A stretch of 64,000 nt of DNA. It comes from Paenibacillus thalictri (GTDB lineage Bacteria; Bacillota; Bacilli; Paenibacillales; NBRC-103111). The stretch covers positions 124,001 to 188,000 of the forward strand of contig NZ_SIRE01000012.1 in the NCBI RefSeq assembly GCF_004307995.1, written 5' to 3'. The notes below the pieces were generated by a model. The model did no database searches, was not told the DNA's origin, and was given only the letters and a program-made list of their open reading frames with translations. The position numbers were made by a program, and so were the translations under genes. Shown here piece by piece: positions 8,645 to 18,076 of this stretch (positions are counted from its first letter, which is position 1; each line of letters begins with the position of its first letter).

Positions 8645-9538
8645 TCATCCCTTTAGCCCGCTGGTCGTGACGCTTTCCACAATGTACTTTTGAAAGAAAA
8701 AGAAGATAAGCACAACCGGCAGCAGCGACAGAGTCGACATGGCGAACATCCCGCCCCAGTTGCTAAGCGAATCGGCGTCCAGGAACAGCTTCAACGCAAG
8801 CGACACCGGATATAGCTCCGGTTTGTTCAAGTAGAGCAGCGGACTGATAAAATCGTCCCACCGCCAGTAGAACGAAAAGATGGTTGCCGTAATCAGCGCA
8901 GGCACGATGAGCGGCACGATAATCCGGAAGAAAATCGAATATTTGCTGCAGCCGTCCATTTTGGCCGCCTCATCCATTTCCGGCGGGATCGACCGAATGA
9001 ACTGCATGATCATAAAGATAAAGAAAGGAGTCCCGAAATAATGCGGGACAATGACCGGCTTAAACGTCGAGATCCAACCCATCTTCGAAAACATAATATA
9101 CTGCGGAATAATGGTCACATCGTGGGGCAGCATCATCGTCATCATGACGCAGCCGAACCAGAAGCTTCTGCCTTTGAACGGAATCCGGCCGAGGCCGTAG
9201 GCCACCAGGGCGGACGATGCTACGGCTCCGATGGTGGAAAGAATCACGATAATAAAGGAATTTTTGAAAAACGTCGTAAAGCTGACCGAACCAAATCCCT
9301 TCCACCCGGTTACATAGTTGTGAAACTCCAGTGTGCTTGGGATCAAATTAAAGGCGGTTGCGAAAATTTCCGTATTAGGCTTGAGCGAACTGACAGCCAT
9401 CCAGACGATCGGATAAATCATCAGCAGCGCCAGCCCTCCGACACCTACATGGTAGACGAGCATTTTGAGGGGAAAGGCGCTTCTTCGGCCGGTGCCGCTG
9501 CTTGCTAACGGTTTGCTTCGCAGATTGGTTGACAGCAT
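8645..9538 (-). CDS. Carbohydrate ABC transporter permease, MalG type
   Basis: About 298 residues with six membrane segments and the CUT1 inner-membrane EAA loop (IPPEMDEAAKMDGCSKYSIFFRIIVPL). The longer frame starts at 9598, but ATG at 9538 follows AAGGAGACTAGTGCG and gives the normal N-terminus MLSTNLRSK. It pairs with the MalF-type permease just upstream (four-base gap) and the lipoprotein before that. No ATPase gene is present in the operon, so a shared MsmX-type ATPase encoded elsewhere probably energises the complex. Confidence 0.9.
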   Translation of the reverse strand: MLSTNLRSKPLASSGTGRRSAFPLKMLVYHVGVGGLALLMIYPIVWMAVSSLKPNTEIFATAFNLIPSTLEFHNYVTGWKGFGSVSFTTFFKNSFIIVILSTIGAVASSALVAYGLGRIPFKGRSFWFGCVMMTMMLPHDVTIIPQYIMFSKMGWISTFKPVIVPHYFGTPFFIFMIMQFIRSIPPEMDEAAKMDGCSKYSIFFRIIVPLIVPALITATIFSFYWRWDDFISPLLYLNKPELYPVSLALKLFLDADSLSNWGGMFAMSTLSLLPVVLIFFFFQKYIVESVTTSGLKG

Positions 9539-9542
9539 CGCA

Positions 9543-10439
9543 CTAGTCTCCTTTCGACTCATAATGGACCCAGTAGGCGGAGGATTTAAAAATGCCATAC
9601 GTAATGATCGCGATGACTACCAGCATGACCCAAGCCATCGCGGAGGCGTAGCCCATCTCCATGAAGCTGAATGCCCTGCGGTATAAATACAGCGAATACA
9701 ACAGCGTGTTGTCGAGCGGTCCGCCTTCGCCTTTGGAAATTACGTACGCCGGTGTGAAGGTCATAAAACCGGAAATCGTCTGCATGATCAGATTAAACAA
9801 AATGATAGGGCTCAGCATCGGAAGCGTAATTTTCGTAAAACGATGGAACACGTTGGCTCCGTCCACACTGGCCGCTTCATAGTAGGTTTGCGGAATATTT
9901 TTCAACCCGGCAAGAAAGATCAGCATCGAAGAACCGAACTGCCACACGGAGAGCGCAACCAGCGTCCACAGCGCAGTCGACGGATTGCCGATCCAGGAAA
10001 CATCCGTATGGTAGCCCAGTAGGCCAAAGAAAGAATTAAGCAAACCTTTATCGCCGAAAATTTGAATCCACATGATGGATACCGCCACACTGCCGCCAAT
10101 CAGCGAGGGGAGATAATAGGTCGAGCGATAAAACCCTACAGCACACGAGGTAACATTCAGCAGCATGGCCACTGCCAGGGCAAAAGCAAGCCGCAGCGGC
10201 ACGCTGGCGAGCACATAGGTAAACGTCACCTGGAACGATTTCATCAAGCGCTCATCGTCCGTGAACATCTTCTCATAGTTGCTTAAGCCAACCCATCGGG
10301 GCGACTCCATCAAATTGTAGTCGGTCATGGAATAATACAGTGAAGATAAGATCGGAAAGATCGTCAGAATGAGAAATCCAAGCACAAACGGTGAGATAAA
10401 CACGTAGCCGACTATATTGTTGCTTTCGCGCAGCTTCAT
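9543..10439 (-). CDS. Carbohydrate ABC transporter permease, MalF type
   Basis: A 298-residue six-helix permease of the CUT1 family (N-terminal IVGYVFISPFVLGFLIL). The EAA loop is IPQTYYEAASVDGANVFHRFTKITLPML. GAAGGGGGTTG lies upstream of the ATG. It sits between the solute-binding lipoprotein gene and the MalG-type permease and forms the membrane channel with the latter. Confidence 0.9.
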   Translation of the reverse strand: MKLRESNNIVGYVFISPFVLGFLILTIFPILSSLYYSMTDYNLMESPRWVGLSNYEKMFTDDERLMKSFQVTFTYVLASVPLRLAFALAVAMLLNVTSCAVGFYRSTYYLPSLIGGSVAVSIMWIQIFGDKGLLNSFFGLLGYHTDVSWIGNPSTALWTLVALSVWQFGSSMLIFLAGLKNIPQTYYEAASVDGANVFHRFTKITLPMLSPIILFNLIMQTISGFMTFTPAYVISKGEGGPLDNTLLYSLYLYRRAFSFMEMGYASAMAWVMLVVIAIITYGIFKSSAYWVHYESKGD

Positions 10440-10513
10440 AATTTGTCGTCAACCCCCTTCTAGGTAATGTAAACGGACCGGGAGAAATCGTACTCCCAGC
10501 CCGCTTGCCGCCG

Positions 10514-11845
10514 TTATTTGGCGTTTTTAGCCATGATGGAAACAGCGTCCTTACGGAACTTGGCCGAAGCTTCTTCAGGGGTTGTTTTCTTATAAAAAAT
10601 TTGTCTGCTCATATCGACCAATTGCTTGGTAACTTCAACCGCGCCTACCGGGTCAATCGGGTTGTTCGATTTGGTTTGCCCGCCGGCCCAGGCCACATAT
10701 TCAAATACTTTCTGGTCCTCCGGCGCAAGCAGCGGTTTGATTGCATCCTGCACTTTGGTAGAAGCCGGAACACCGCGTTCCCCCTTCATAATTTTGTTCC
10801 CTTCAATGTCATTAATCATAAAATTGACGAATTTGATCGCTTCTTCTTTGTTTTTGGAGTTTTTCGCTACCGACAGCCCTTGGCTGGACTGCAGGAACAA
10901 GCCTTTGTCGATGTCCGGTCCCGGAGGCGGAGCCATTTCCAGCTGGCGCTTAGCCGCCTTGGAGTCGGCCACGTACAGGTTGGACCAGGTGAAGGACATC
11001 CCCGCATTGCCAAGCACCATTTCGTCGTCCTCCGGCACATCTTTCTTCTGCGCAAGCTTGTCGAGCGACAGCAAATAACCGTCATTGTACAACTTCTGAT
11101 AACGTGTATAGTAATCAACGAACATCTTGTCGTCCTGGTATCCGATGCCTTTTTCGTCGAACAGATTTTTGCCTTTTGTCCGCAGGTAGAAGTTAAAGAA
11201 GTTGCGGTCGTCAATGGTCGAGGTCAGCAGTTTGCCGCTAGCTTTCAACTTGGCGGCGATCGTTTCCACATCGGACCACGTCCAGGTCTTGGAAGGCTCC
11301 GGCGCCCCGGCCGCTTTGATCATTGCCGGATCGTATACGACGGCAAGCGCGTTAACACCTAATGTAATTTGATATGGTTTACCGTTGTATTTACCTACAT
11401 CCAAGAAGCTTTGCGAGATGGAGGATTTATCGATCGTGCCTTTGTCCATATGCGGGCCAAGATCCTCTATCTGACCGCGGTCGGCATATTGGCTGATATA
11501 AGCTACGCTCATTTGAAAGATGTCGGGCAAATCATTGGACGCCGCCTGCGGCACAAGCTTCTTCCAATAATCGTCGAAAGAAGCGTATTCCGCCTGGATT
11601 TTTACATTAGGATGCTGCTTTTGGTACAATTCGATCATTTGCATCGTATAGTCGGCGCGGGCTTGCCCGCCCCACCAGGAGAAGCGCAGCGTAACCGGCG
11701 CATCGCTTTTACCGGAAGTGCTGGGAGCGCTGCTGGAGGCGCCCCCCGGGCTTCCGCTGGGTGCGGCGGTCTCGCCACCACCACAACCGGCAATGGAAAC
11801 GGCAAGCAGAGACGTGGTTAAAAATAGTGGCAGAAACTTTTTCAT
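10514..11845 (-). CDS. Extracellular sugar-binding lipoprotein of ABC transporter (family 1)
   Basis: A 443-residue binding protein. The signal peptide ends in the lipobox VSIAGC, so Cys20 is the lipid anchor, followed by a Gly/Ser/Pro-rich linker. The body shows family 1 features: VTLRFSWWGGQARADY at the N-lobe and a C-terminal helix region ending FRKDAVSIMAKNAK. GGAGGAACAAACAAA precedes the ATG. It delivers the substrate to the two permeases encoded next. The transported sugar is unknown; nagA and nagB in the same operon suggest an amino sugar or amino-sugar conjugate. Confidence 0.9.
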   Translation of the reverse strand: MKKFLPLFLTTSLLAVSIAGCGGGETAAPSGSPGGASSSAPSTSGKSDAPVTLRFSWWGGQARADYTMQMIELYQKQHPNVKIQAEYASFDDYWKKLVPQAASNDLPDIFQMSVAYISQYADRGQIEDLGPHMDKGTIDKSSISQSFLDVGKYNGKPYQITLGVNALAVVYDPAMIKAAGAPEPSKTWTWSDVETIAAKLKASGKLLTSTIDDRNFFNFYLRTKGKNLFDEKGIGYQDDKMFVDYYTRYQKLYNDGYLLSLDKLAQKKDVPEDDEMVLGNAGMSFTWSNLYVADSKAAKRQLEMAPPPGPDIDKGLFLQSSQGLSVAKNSKNKEEAIKFVNFMINDIEGNKIMKGERGVPASTKVQDAIKPLLAPEDQKVFEYVAWAGGQTKSNNPIDPVGAVEVTKQLVDMSRQIFYKKTTPEEASAKFRKDAVSIMAKNAK

Positions 11846-11874
11846 TTTGTTTGTTCCTCCTCATATTTTTCAGT

Positions 11875-13104
11875 TTATAACGGCCTCTTTACCAGTTCAT
11901 TAAATAACACGCTTCTCCCCTCTCTCATCGACTTATTAGCCATAAACCCGATCGCATTGGACAGCGCGCCGTCCCAGGAGCTGGCCTGTTGATTTAACGG
12001 ATCGGATAACCCCCCGCGAAAAATCATCTTCAGCAATCTCTCGTCCCCGCCGCCGTGCGCCCCGGTGACATGGGGAACTTTCACCGTAATTTCTTCCTGT
12101 CGGCGATTGTAAATTCGCAGCCGGTTGATATCTTCTCCGGCAAAAGGACCGACTGAGCCATGAAAAGTTTCGGCTTCGATTCTGCCTTCGCTTCCGCTTA
12201 AAGCCAGCTTGAAGCCTTCATAAGGCGAATAAGCGGTCAGTGAATAACTCATCGTGGCCCCCTCGGAAAACCGGGCGCTTAAGCTGACCGAATCTTCAAT
12301 ATCGATCTCTTCGGAGAAAACGCATTGGTCGCGATAATAACCGTCTGCGTCTTCAGTCTCCAGATACATCTCGCGGATCGAAGGATCGCTTCCGATGTCG
12401 TAATAAAATTCGCAGGTTTGCTTATACTTACATGTTAAACACCGCTCGCTCCGCTCTTCCCGGGTCGGCCCGTAAAAGCGCAGCGTACCGAATGCCGAGA
12501 CCTCAACCGGTTCTTCCTCCAACAGCCAGTTTACAAAATCGAAATGGTGCGTCGATTTATGAATCAGCAGCCCGCCGGAGTTTTCTTTTTTGCGATGCCA
12601 TCTGCGGAAATAGTCGGCGCCATGACTTGTATCGAGAAACCATTCCAGATTCACGTGCAATATTTGGCCGATGGTGCCCTGCTTGAGCAGCTCCTTGATG
12701 CGAACGACAAACGGACGGAACCGCATATTAAAAGTAACCGTTACTTTCCTCCCTGTCCGCCGTTCGGTCTCCAGAATCGCGTTGCACTTCTCCTCGTCGA
12801 TGGTCATCGGTTTTTCCGTGATCGCGTCGCAGCCCATCTCCAGCGCTTTAATGATGTATTCGTGATGATAGCGGTCTATGGTGGTGACGATGACGGCGTC
12901 CGGCTTCGACTGGCCGACCATATCTTCGAAGCTGGAGTATACCGGGAAATCGCCGCCGCATTTTTGCTGCAGCAGCGCAGCCCGTTTCGGATTGGGGTCG
13001 TAGACGCCGACAATCTTTGCTACATCCGCAAATTGAGTGGAAAGAGGAACCGCAAACATGGAAGTGCACCGGCTGCCTGCCCCGACAATCGCATAAGTCT
13101 TCAT
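11875..13104 (-). CDS. Gfo/Idh/MocA family oxidoreductase
   Basis: A 409-residue dehydrogenase, longer than most family members. It has Rossmann motif IVGAGSRCTSMF at residues 5-16 and EKPMT near 96. The substrate domain has SGGLLIHKSTHHFDFVNWL. An insertion at about residues 215-265 carries CLTCKYKQTCEFY, a small cysteine cluster not usual in the family that may bind metal. AAGGAAGGATAAGAC supports the ATG. It lies between nagA and the binding protein gene in the nagB operon. Confidence 0.85.
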   Translation of the reverse strand: MKTYAIVGAGSRCTSMFAVPLSTQFADVAKIVGVYDPNPKRAALLQQKCGGDFPVYSSFEDMVGQSKPDAVIVTTIDRYHHEYIIKALEMGCDAITEKPMTIDEEKCNAILETERRTGRKVTVTFNMRFRPFVVRIKELLKQGTIGQILHVNLEWFLDTSHGADYFRRWHRKKENSGGLLIHKSTHHFDFVNWLLEEEPVEVSAFGTLRFYGPTREERSERCLTCKYKQTCEFYYDIGSDPSIREMYLETEDADGYYRDQCVFSEEIDIEDSVSLSARFSEGATMSYSLTAYSPYEGFKLALSGSEGRIEAETFHGSVGPFAGEDINRLRIYNRRQEEITVKVPHVTGAHGGGDERLLKMIFRGGLSDPLNQQASSWDGALSNAIGFMANKSMREGRSVLFNELVKRPL

Positions 13105-13122
13105 GTCTTATCCTTCCTTTTA

Positions 13123-14283
13123 TTAGGATTCGGAGGAAATCACCGTCTCACCGCCGACGACGGTTTCAAGCAGCTGCATATTCCCGTCAGGCTGCTGCTC
13201 ATAAAATATGAAGTCGGCAGGAGAACCTGCTTCGATCTTGCCAATGCCGTCTTTATCCAAACCAAACAGCTCCGCCGGATGAAGCGTAGCCATATTAATC
13301 GCCTCACCTAACGTACAGCATCCCGACTTAACCGCTCTTCCTATACCGATATGCAGCGGTGTCGCCGAGCCTGCCAAAATATCGGGCGTTTCCGCCAGAT
13401 GAAGAAACCCGTTTTCCTCCAAAACGACATTGTCATTGATATGTGTGTGGTAATGACCTGGCGGCATACCGGCCAGACTGACCGCATCGCTCGTTAAAAT
13501 CGCTTTTCTGCCTTTAACCCGGATCATCGCCTTCAGCGTCGAGGCCGGAAGATGGAAGCCGTCGGGAATCAGACCCGCCCAGAGCCGGTCCTCGGCCAAT
13601 TGGGCCCAGATATAATTCGGGTGCCGCTTGATATACGGATGTGCGCCGTTGCCCAAATGCGTGCTCATCCGCGCGCCTGCACCCACAGCCGTCTGAATGT
13701 GCTCCTCGCTGGCGGCCGTATGGCCGATAGAAACGACGATGCCGTAGTCCTGCAACCTCCGGATCATCTCGATGGCCCCCGGCTTCTCAGGCGCCAAGGT
13801 GATCTTGCAGATGCGCCCGTCCGCCGCTTCGTGCCATTCCAGAAATTCGCGCCAGTCCGGATCCCTGACCCAGGCGCGATTATGCGCCCCGCGCGGCCCA
13901 TCCTCCAAAGCGATAAACGGCCCTTCGACATGGATGCCGATCACCGCCCGGTCCACGGCCGGATTGGTCTCGCAGGCCTCTCTGATCGTGCGGATGCAGT
14001 GCAGCATACGCTCCTTCGTGCCGGTGACGATTGTCGGACAAAACCGGGTGATGCCGCCTTGGTGGAGGACATCGACAATATGGCTGACGGTCTCCACGCT
14101 GGTATCCAATCCGTTGAGATCATAACCGCCGATTCCGTTCAACTGTACGTCAATCAATCCCGGCGCAATCCAACGTTCCGCCGGTTGATTCGTCTCTGTT
14201 ACGGAAAGCACCTTGCCCGCTTCCGCAACCACTTCGATGGTGTCGCCGGACAGCCAGTGCTTTCCTAACCATTGTTTTCTCAT
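13123..14283 (-). CDS. nagA: N-acetylglucosamine-6-phosphate deacetylase
   Basis: A 386-residue amidohydrolase that removes acetate from GlcNAc-6-phosphate to give glucosamine-6-phosphate for NagB. Family motifs are clear: APGLIDVQLNGIGGYDLN, HVEGPFIALEDGPRGAHN (metal ligand), VSIGHTAAS, THLGNGAHP and the catalytic TSDAVSLAGMPPGHY. An upstream GTG at 14301 is possible, but ATG at 14283 follows AAGGAGGTCGGCAC with good spacing. It is in the operon with nagB about 4 kb upstream, so the two steps of the pathway are co-expressed. Confidence 0.93.
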   Translation of the reverse strand: MRKQWLGKHWLSGDTIEVVAEAGKVLSVTETNQPAERWIAPGLIDVQLNGIGGYDLNGLDTSVETVSHIVDVLHQGGITRFCPTIVTGTKERMLHCIRTIREACETNPAVDRAVIGIHVEGPFIALEDGPRGAHNRAWVRDPDWREFLEWHEAADGRICKITLAPEKPGAIEMIRRLQDYGIVVSIGHTAASEEHIQTAVGAGARMSTHLGNGAHPYIKRHPNYIWAQLAEDRLWAGLIPDGFHLPASTLKAMIRVKGRKAILTSDAVSLAGMPPGHYHTHINDNVVLEENGFLHLAETPDILAGSATPLHIGIGRAVKSGCCTLGEAINMATLHPAELFGLDKDGIGKIEAGSPADFIFYEQQPDGNMQLLETVVGGETVISSES

Positions 14284-14360
14284 GTGCCGACCTCCTTGCA
14301 CAAAATCAATAGGTTCCTTGCGACTTCTTCAGAGCATACCGTCAACTAACACGCTTCGAT

Positions 14361-15329
14361 TTACAAAATCAGAAAAAGAAGCAAGGGGAGCGTAATCACC
14401 GACATCACGGTGGACAAGATAGTGACAACTGCGGCCAGTTGCTCATCCGCTCCATATTTGGCGAAGATGATGGAAGCAAGCGTCATCGTGGGCATCGCTG
14501 ACTGCAGCAGAACGACGCGAGCCGTAGCTGGGGCGATCGGAATCAGCTGTAGGACTCCCCATGCCAATAAGGGACAAATCGCTAATTTCACCACGGCAGG
14601 CAGCGGCAGCAGTCTCCATTGCACCTTCGGTTTGGTGCGAAACAGCTGCGCCAGCATCAGACCGATATACAGCATCGCCAGCGGAACGGTCATGCCGCCG
14701 AGCGTAAGGGCCGTCCGTCCCACCACCTCAGGTGGCGTCCATCCGCAGGCAGCGACGAGCAGCCCCGCGATGATGGCCAAGAGCGGCGCATTCAGTAGCG
14801 CCTTGAAGTTCCGGCGGCCCCTGATTTTTGCCCCGGCTTCCTCCTTCCTCTTTAGAACTGCCGCCACATAAGACCAGAGCACAACATCGAGCCCGGCATC
14901 GTACACAGCAGCCAGCAGAGCTCCTTCAGGACCAAATAACAGCGCGCACAACGGGATGCCGATAAACCCCGTATTCCCCAGTCCCGACAATACCGCCAGC
15001 TCCTTCTGCTTTTGCCGGCGCAGTCCAAACGGCAAGCTGAATGTCCACCCAAGGACCATACCCGTCCCGTGAAACAAAAGCGACAGAAGAAATACGAGCA
15101 GCATCTGCCAAAGCAGATGAACATCAAACGGCAGCGATGTCAGACTGCTGAAGATCAGACCCGGCATGGCGATATTTACGATCAGCGTCGTAAAAACCTT
15201 TTTCACCTCGTCGCGAGACGAAATAAAACGCGATAATATAACACCGACGATCGTCATAACCGCAAGCGATCCGATCAGCGAGATCAGCGTTTGCCCGATC
15301 GCTCCGCTAGGCAGCCCATTTAGCGTCAC
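14361..15329 (-). CDS. AEC family transporter (auxin efflux carrier type)
   Basis: A 322-residue integral membrane protein with about ten hydrophobic segments in two halves, as in AEC family members. Visible family features are NIAMPGLIFSSL in the first half, GNTGFIGIPLCALLFGPEG around residue 115, and a final LLQSAMPTMTLASIIFAKYG. Bacterial AEC proteins are secondary transporters of organic anions; the solute here is unknown and could be an acid released from the imported conjugate. The start is GTG at 15329, seven bases after the stop of the preceding gene, which suggests translational coupling. Confidence 0.85.
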   Translation of the reverse strand: MTLNGLPSGAIGQTLISLIGSLAVMTIVGVILSRFISSRDEVKKVFTTLIVNIAMPGLIFSSLTSLPFDVHLLWQMLLVFLLSLLFHGTGMVLGWTFSLPFGLRRQKQKELAVLSGLGNTGFIGIPLCALLFGPEGALLAAVYDAGLDVVLWSYVAAVLKRKEEAGAKIRGRRNFKALLNAPLLAIIAGLLVAACGWTPPEVVGRTALTLGGMTVPLAMLYIGLMLAQLFRTKPKVQWRLLPLPAVVKLAICPLLAWGVLQLIPIAPATARVVLLQSAMPTMTLASIIFAKYGADEQLAAVVTILSTVMSVITLPLLLFLIL

Positions 15330-15335
15330 GACGGG

Positions 15336-16370
15336 TTACGCCTGACCGACGACCACTTCTTTGCCGGTTCGCGCCGACTCATAAATAGCGAGAATCAGGT
15401 CAACCGATTTACGGCCTTCCTCGCCGGAAATGATCGGATCGCGGTCCTCGCGGATGGCCTCAATGAGATCCTTGATCAGCACAAAATGCCCGTCGTTGGA
15501 AATTTGCGTCGGATCGTTTTTGGCGCTAACCCGGGGCTCCACAATGGGCATCGGTTCTTCGGAATCGCTGAACTTCCACTGATGAAAACCCGAATCGTCG
15601 AAAATAATCGTTCCTTTCTCCCCGTGCAGTTCCATACGCGACTCCTGGCCGGGATATACCGACGTCGTTCCTTGAATAACGCCAAATGCGCCGTTTTTGT
15701 ATTTCACAACCGCAACGGCGGTATCCTCCACCTCAATATCCCGCACCAAGGGGGCGGAATAAGCGAAAACCGAATGCACATCGCCCATCAGCCACTGAAT
15801 CAGATCGATGCCGTGCACGCCTTGATTCATTAATGCACCGCCGCCGTCGATCGCCCAAGTTCCCCGCCAGCCTGCACTGCGGTAATATTCCGGGCTGCGG
15901 TAATACTTCTGATAAACATCGCCAAGCACCAGCTTGCCCAGCTTCCCTTCTTCGATCGCTTTCTTGGCGGCAATAGCGGAAGGCACTAACCTGCGCTGAA
16001 ATACGCAGCCTAACTTGACGCCAGCTTTGCGGCAGGCTGCAATCATCCGCGTCATATTGTCCGCTGTAATATCCAGCGGCTTCTCGCACAATATGTGCTT
16101 GCCGGCTTGTGCCGCCGCAATCGTTACGTCGGCGTGAAACCCGCTGGGTACAGCCACGGTAATCGCATCAAGATCGTCGCGTTTCAGCAACTGCTCGTAA
16201 TCGGAATACTGATAGCGGATATTGTATTCTTCGACCATCCTCCGCGCTTTGTCCGTTTCCGTATCCGCTATGGCAATCAATTCGGCATCCGGATTGCCGA
16301 CAATCGCTTTGGCGTGGGCTTGCGCAATGACGCCGGCTCCGATAATCCCAAATCTTATTTTTCTACTCAT
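15336..16370 (-). CDS. Gfo/Idh/MocA family oxidoreductase
   Basis: A 344-residue dehydrogenase with Rossmann motif FGIIGAGVIAQAHA at residues 7-20, CEKPLDI near 95, and GGGALMNQGVHGIDLIQWL in the substrate domain, where H and D are the usual catalytic pair. GAAGGGAG lies upstream. It is followed almost directly by the AEC transporter gene and preceded by the GGT-like gene in the nagB operon. It probably acts on a sugar or inositol-like ring. Confidence 0.88.
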   Translation of the reverse strand: MSRKIRFGIIGAGVIAQAHAKAIVGNPDAELIAIADTETDKARRMVEEYNIRYQYSDYEQLLKRDDLDAITVAVPSGFHADVTIAAAQAGKHILCEKPLDITADNMTRMIAACRKAGVKLGCVFQRRLVPSAIAAKKAIEEGKLGKLVLGDVYQKYYRSPEYYRSAGWRGTWAIDGGGALMNQGVHGIDLIQWLMGDVHSVFAYSAPLVRDIEVEDTAVAVVKYKNGAFGVIQGTTSVYPGQESRMELHGEKGTIIFDDSGFHQWKFSDSEEPMPIVEPRVSAKNDPTQISNDGHFVLIKDLIEAIREDRDPIISGEEGRKSVDLILAIYESARTGKEVVVGQA

Positions 16371-16409
16371 ATCAATTACCCGCTCCCTTCACCTGATAAA
16401 AGTCGATCA

Positions 16410-18032
16410 TCACCATGCGGCCACCTGTCCGTCCGCCCTTGACTCCGAAGCTCCTGCATAAACGCCGGTTTCGGCATCCCGCCAAATGATTTGACCGCGT
16501 CCAAAACCGTAGCTGTTGGTAGCCCGCACCACATGATGGCCTTTTCGCGCCAACGCTTCCGCAATATGATTAGGAAAAGAAGGTTCCAGCTCCAGCGTGT
16601 TGTTTTCTCTCCATTGCCACCGGGGGGCATCAAGCGCCGCCTGGGGATTCATACGAAAATCAATCGTATTCATTAAGATTTGCAGGTGTCCTTGCGGCTG
16701 CATATAACCGCCCATTACGCCGAAAGGGCCTACCGGCTGGCCGCCTTTGGTCAGAAAACCCGGAATGATCGTGTGGTAAGTCTTCTTGCCAGGCTCGAGC
16801 GCATTGTCGTGGTTCGGATTCATGGAGAAATCCATGCCGCGGTTTTGCAGGTTGATGCCTGTGCCCGGGATGACAATGGCCGAACCAAACGCCTTATAGT
16901 TGCTCTGAATAAACGAGACCATATTGCCTTCGCCGTCCGCTGCGGCAAGATACACTGTTCCGCCGTTCGGCAGCGAGCTCAGATCCGGATTGTATATCCG
17001 GTCGGTAATCAGCTGGCGCCGGTTATTCGCATGCTCTTCGGAAAGCAATTGCTGCACCGGGACTTTCATCTTGCGGCTGTCCGTAATGTAACGGAAACCT
17101 TCTTCGAATGACAGCTTCATAGCTTCGATCTGCTTATGACAAGTCTCGACACAATCTTTTTCCGCGAAATCGAAGCCCTTGACCAGATTTAATGCCATCA
17201 GCGCTACCAGCCCTTGACCGTTCGGCGGGATTTCCCACACATCAAACCCGCGGTAGTTGACGCTGATTGGCTCAACCCACTCCGGGGCGTACGATGCCAA
17301 ATCTTCCTGTGAGAGGAACCCGTCGTAACGTTTCATGAAGGCGCCTATTTGCTCGGCAAGCTCGCCCCGGTAGAACGCTTCCGCTTTGGTCTGCGCAATC
17401 AGCTGCAAAGTTCGGGCATGATCCGGCGATTTCCAGAGCATGCCCGCTTCAGGGATGCGACCGCCGGGCGCGAAGGTTTCGAAGAAAGCGTCGAATGGCT
17501 CCTGGCCCTCTAGCTTCGCTGCGATACGTTCCACCCATAACTTCCAGTTATAGCCGATGACCGGTGACAGCGGAAAACCTTCCTCTGCGTATCGGATGGC
17601 CGGCTCCAGCGATTCGGTCAGAGGCAGCCGCCCGAATTTTTCGGACAATGCCTGCCAGGCAGCGGGGGTACCGGGTACGGTAACCGGCAGGACGCCCCAC
17701 TCGGGGATTTTGCTGTACCCGGCCTGCCGCAAAGCGTCGATGGACATCCCTTTCGGCGCCGGACCGCTTGCATTCAGCCCGTATAGACGCCCGCCATGCC
17801 ACACAAGGGCAAAGGCGTCCCCGCCGATGCTGGTTGAGTTCGGCTCAAGCACCGTTAAGCTGGCTGCAGCGCCGATCGCAGCGTCAACAGCGTTGCCGCC
17901 CCGCTTCAGAATGTCCAGCCCGGCTTGGGCCGCAAGCGGATGCGAGGTCGCTACCATGCCTTTTTTGCCGTAGACAGGCATTTGAAACGAACCGTACGGA
18001 TTATACAAAGGATCAAAGCTAAGGTAATTCAT
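16410..18032 (-). CDS. Gamma-glutamyltransferase family protein, cytoplasmic (YwrD-like), paralog 1
   Basis: A 540-residue Ntn-hydrolase of the gamma-glutamyltransferase family. The N-terminal block MVATSHPLAAQAGLDILKRG and GGNAVDAAIGAAASLTVLEP are typical. The nucleophile Thr is about residue 358 in GGTVYLAAADGEGNMVSF, where precursor self-cleavage would occur. There is no signal peptide, unlike secreted GGT, so it should act inside the cell on gamma-glutamyl compounds. AAGGGGGTAATGGA supports the ATG. It is second in the nagB operon. A second paralog (46698-48314) heads the other sugar operon, which points to a gamma-glutamyl or related amide group on the substrates. Confidence 0.88.
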   Translation of the reverse strand: MNYLSFDPLYNPYGSFQMPVYGKKGMVATSHPLAAQAGLDILKRGGNAVDAAIGAAASLTVLEPNSTSIGGDAFALVWHGGRLYGLNASGPAPKGMSIDALRQAGYSKIPEWGVLPVTVPGTPAAWQALSEKFGRLPLTESLEPAIRYAEEGFPLSPVIGYNWKLWVERIAAKLEGQEPFDAFFETFAPGGRIPEAGMLWKSPDHARTLQLIAQTKAEAFYRGELAEQIGAFMKRYDGFLSQEDLASYAPEWVEPISVNYRGFDVWEIPPNGQGLVALMALNLVKGFDFAEKDCVETCHKQIEAMKLSFEEGFRYITDSRKMKVPVQQLLSEEHANNRRQLITDRIYNPDLSSLPNGGTVYLAAADGEGNMVSFIQSNYKAFGSAIVIPGTGINLQNRGMDFSMNPNHDNALEPGKKTYHTIIPGFLTKGGQPVGPFGVMGGYMQPQGHLQILMNTIDFRMNPQAALDAPRWQWRENNTLELEPSFPNHIAEALARKGHHVVRATNSYGFGRGQIIWRDAETGVYAGASESRADGQVAAW

Positions 18033-18076
18033 TCCATTACCCCCTTATGAACATGGCACGGAACATCATCAACCAC

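Noticed and set aside
10505..11362. 285-residue plus-strand frame across the sugar-binding lipoprotein gene
   Set aside because: Antisense shadow of a clear lipoprotein gene with lipobox and ribosome site on the other strand.
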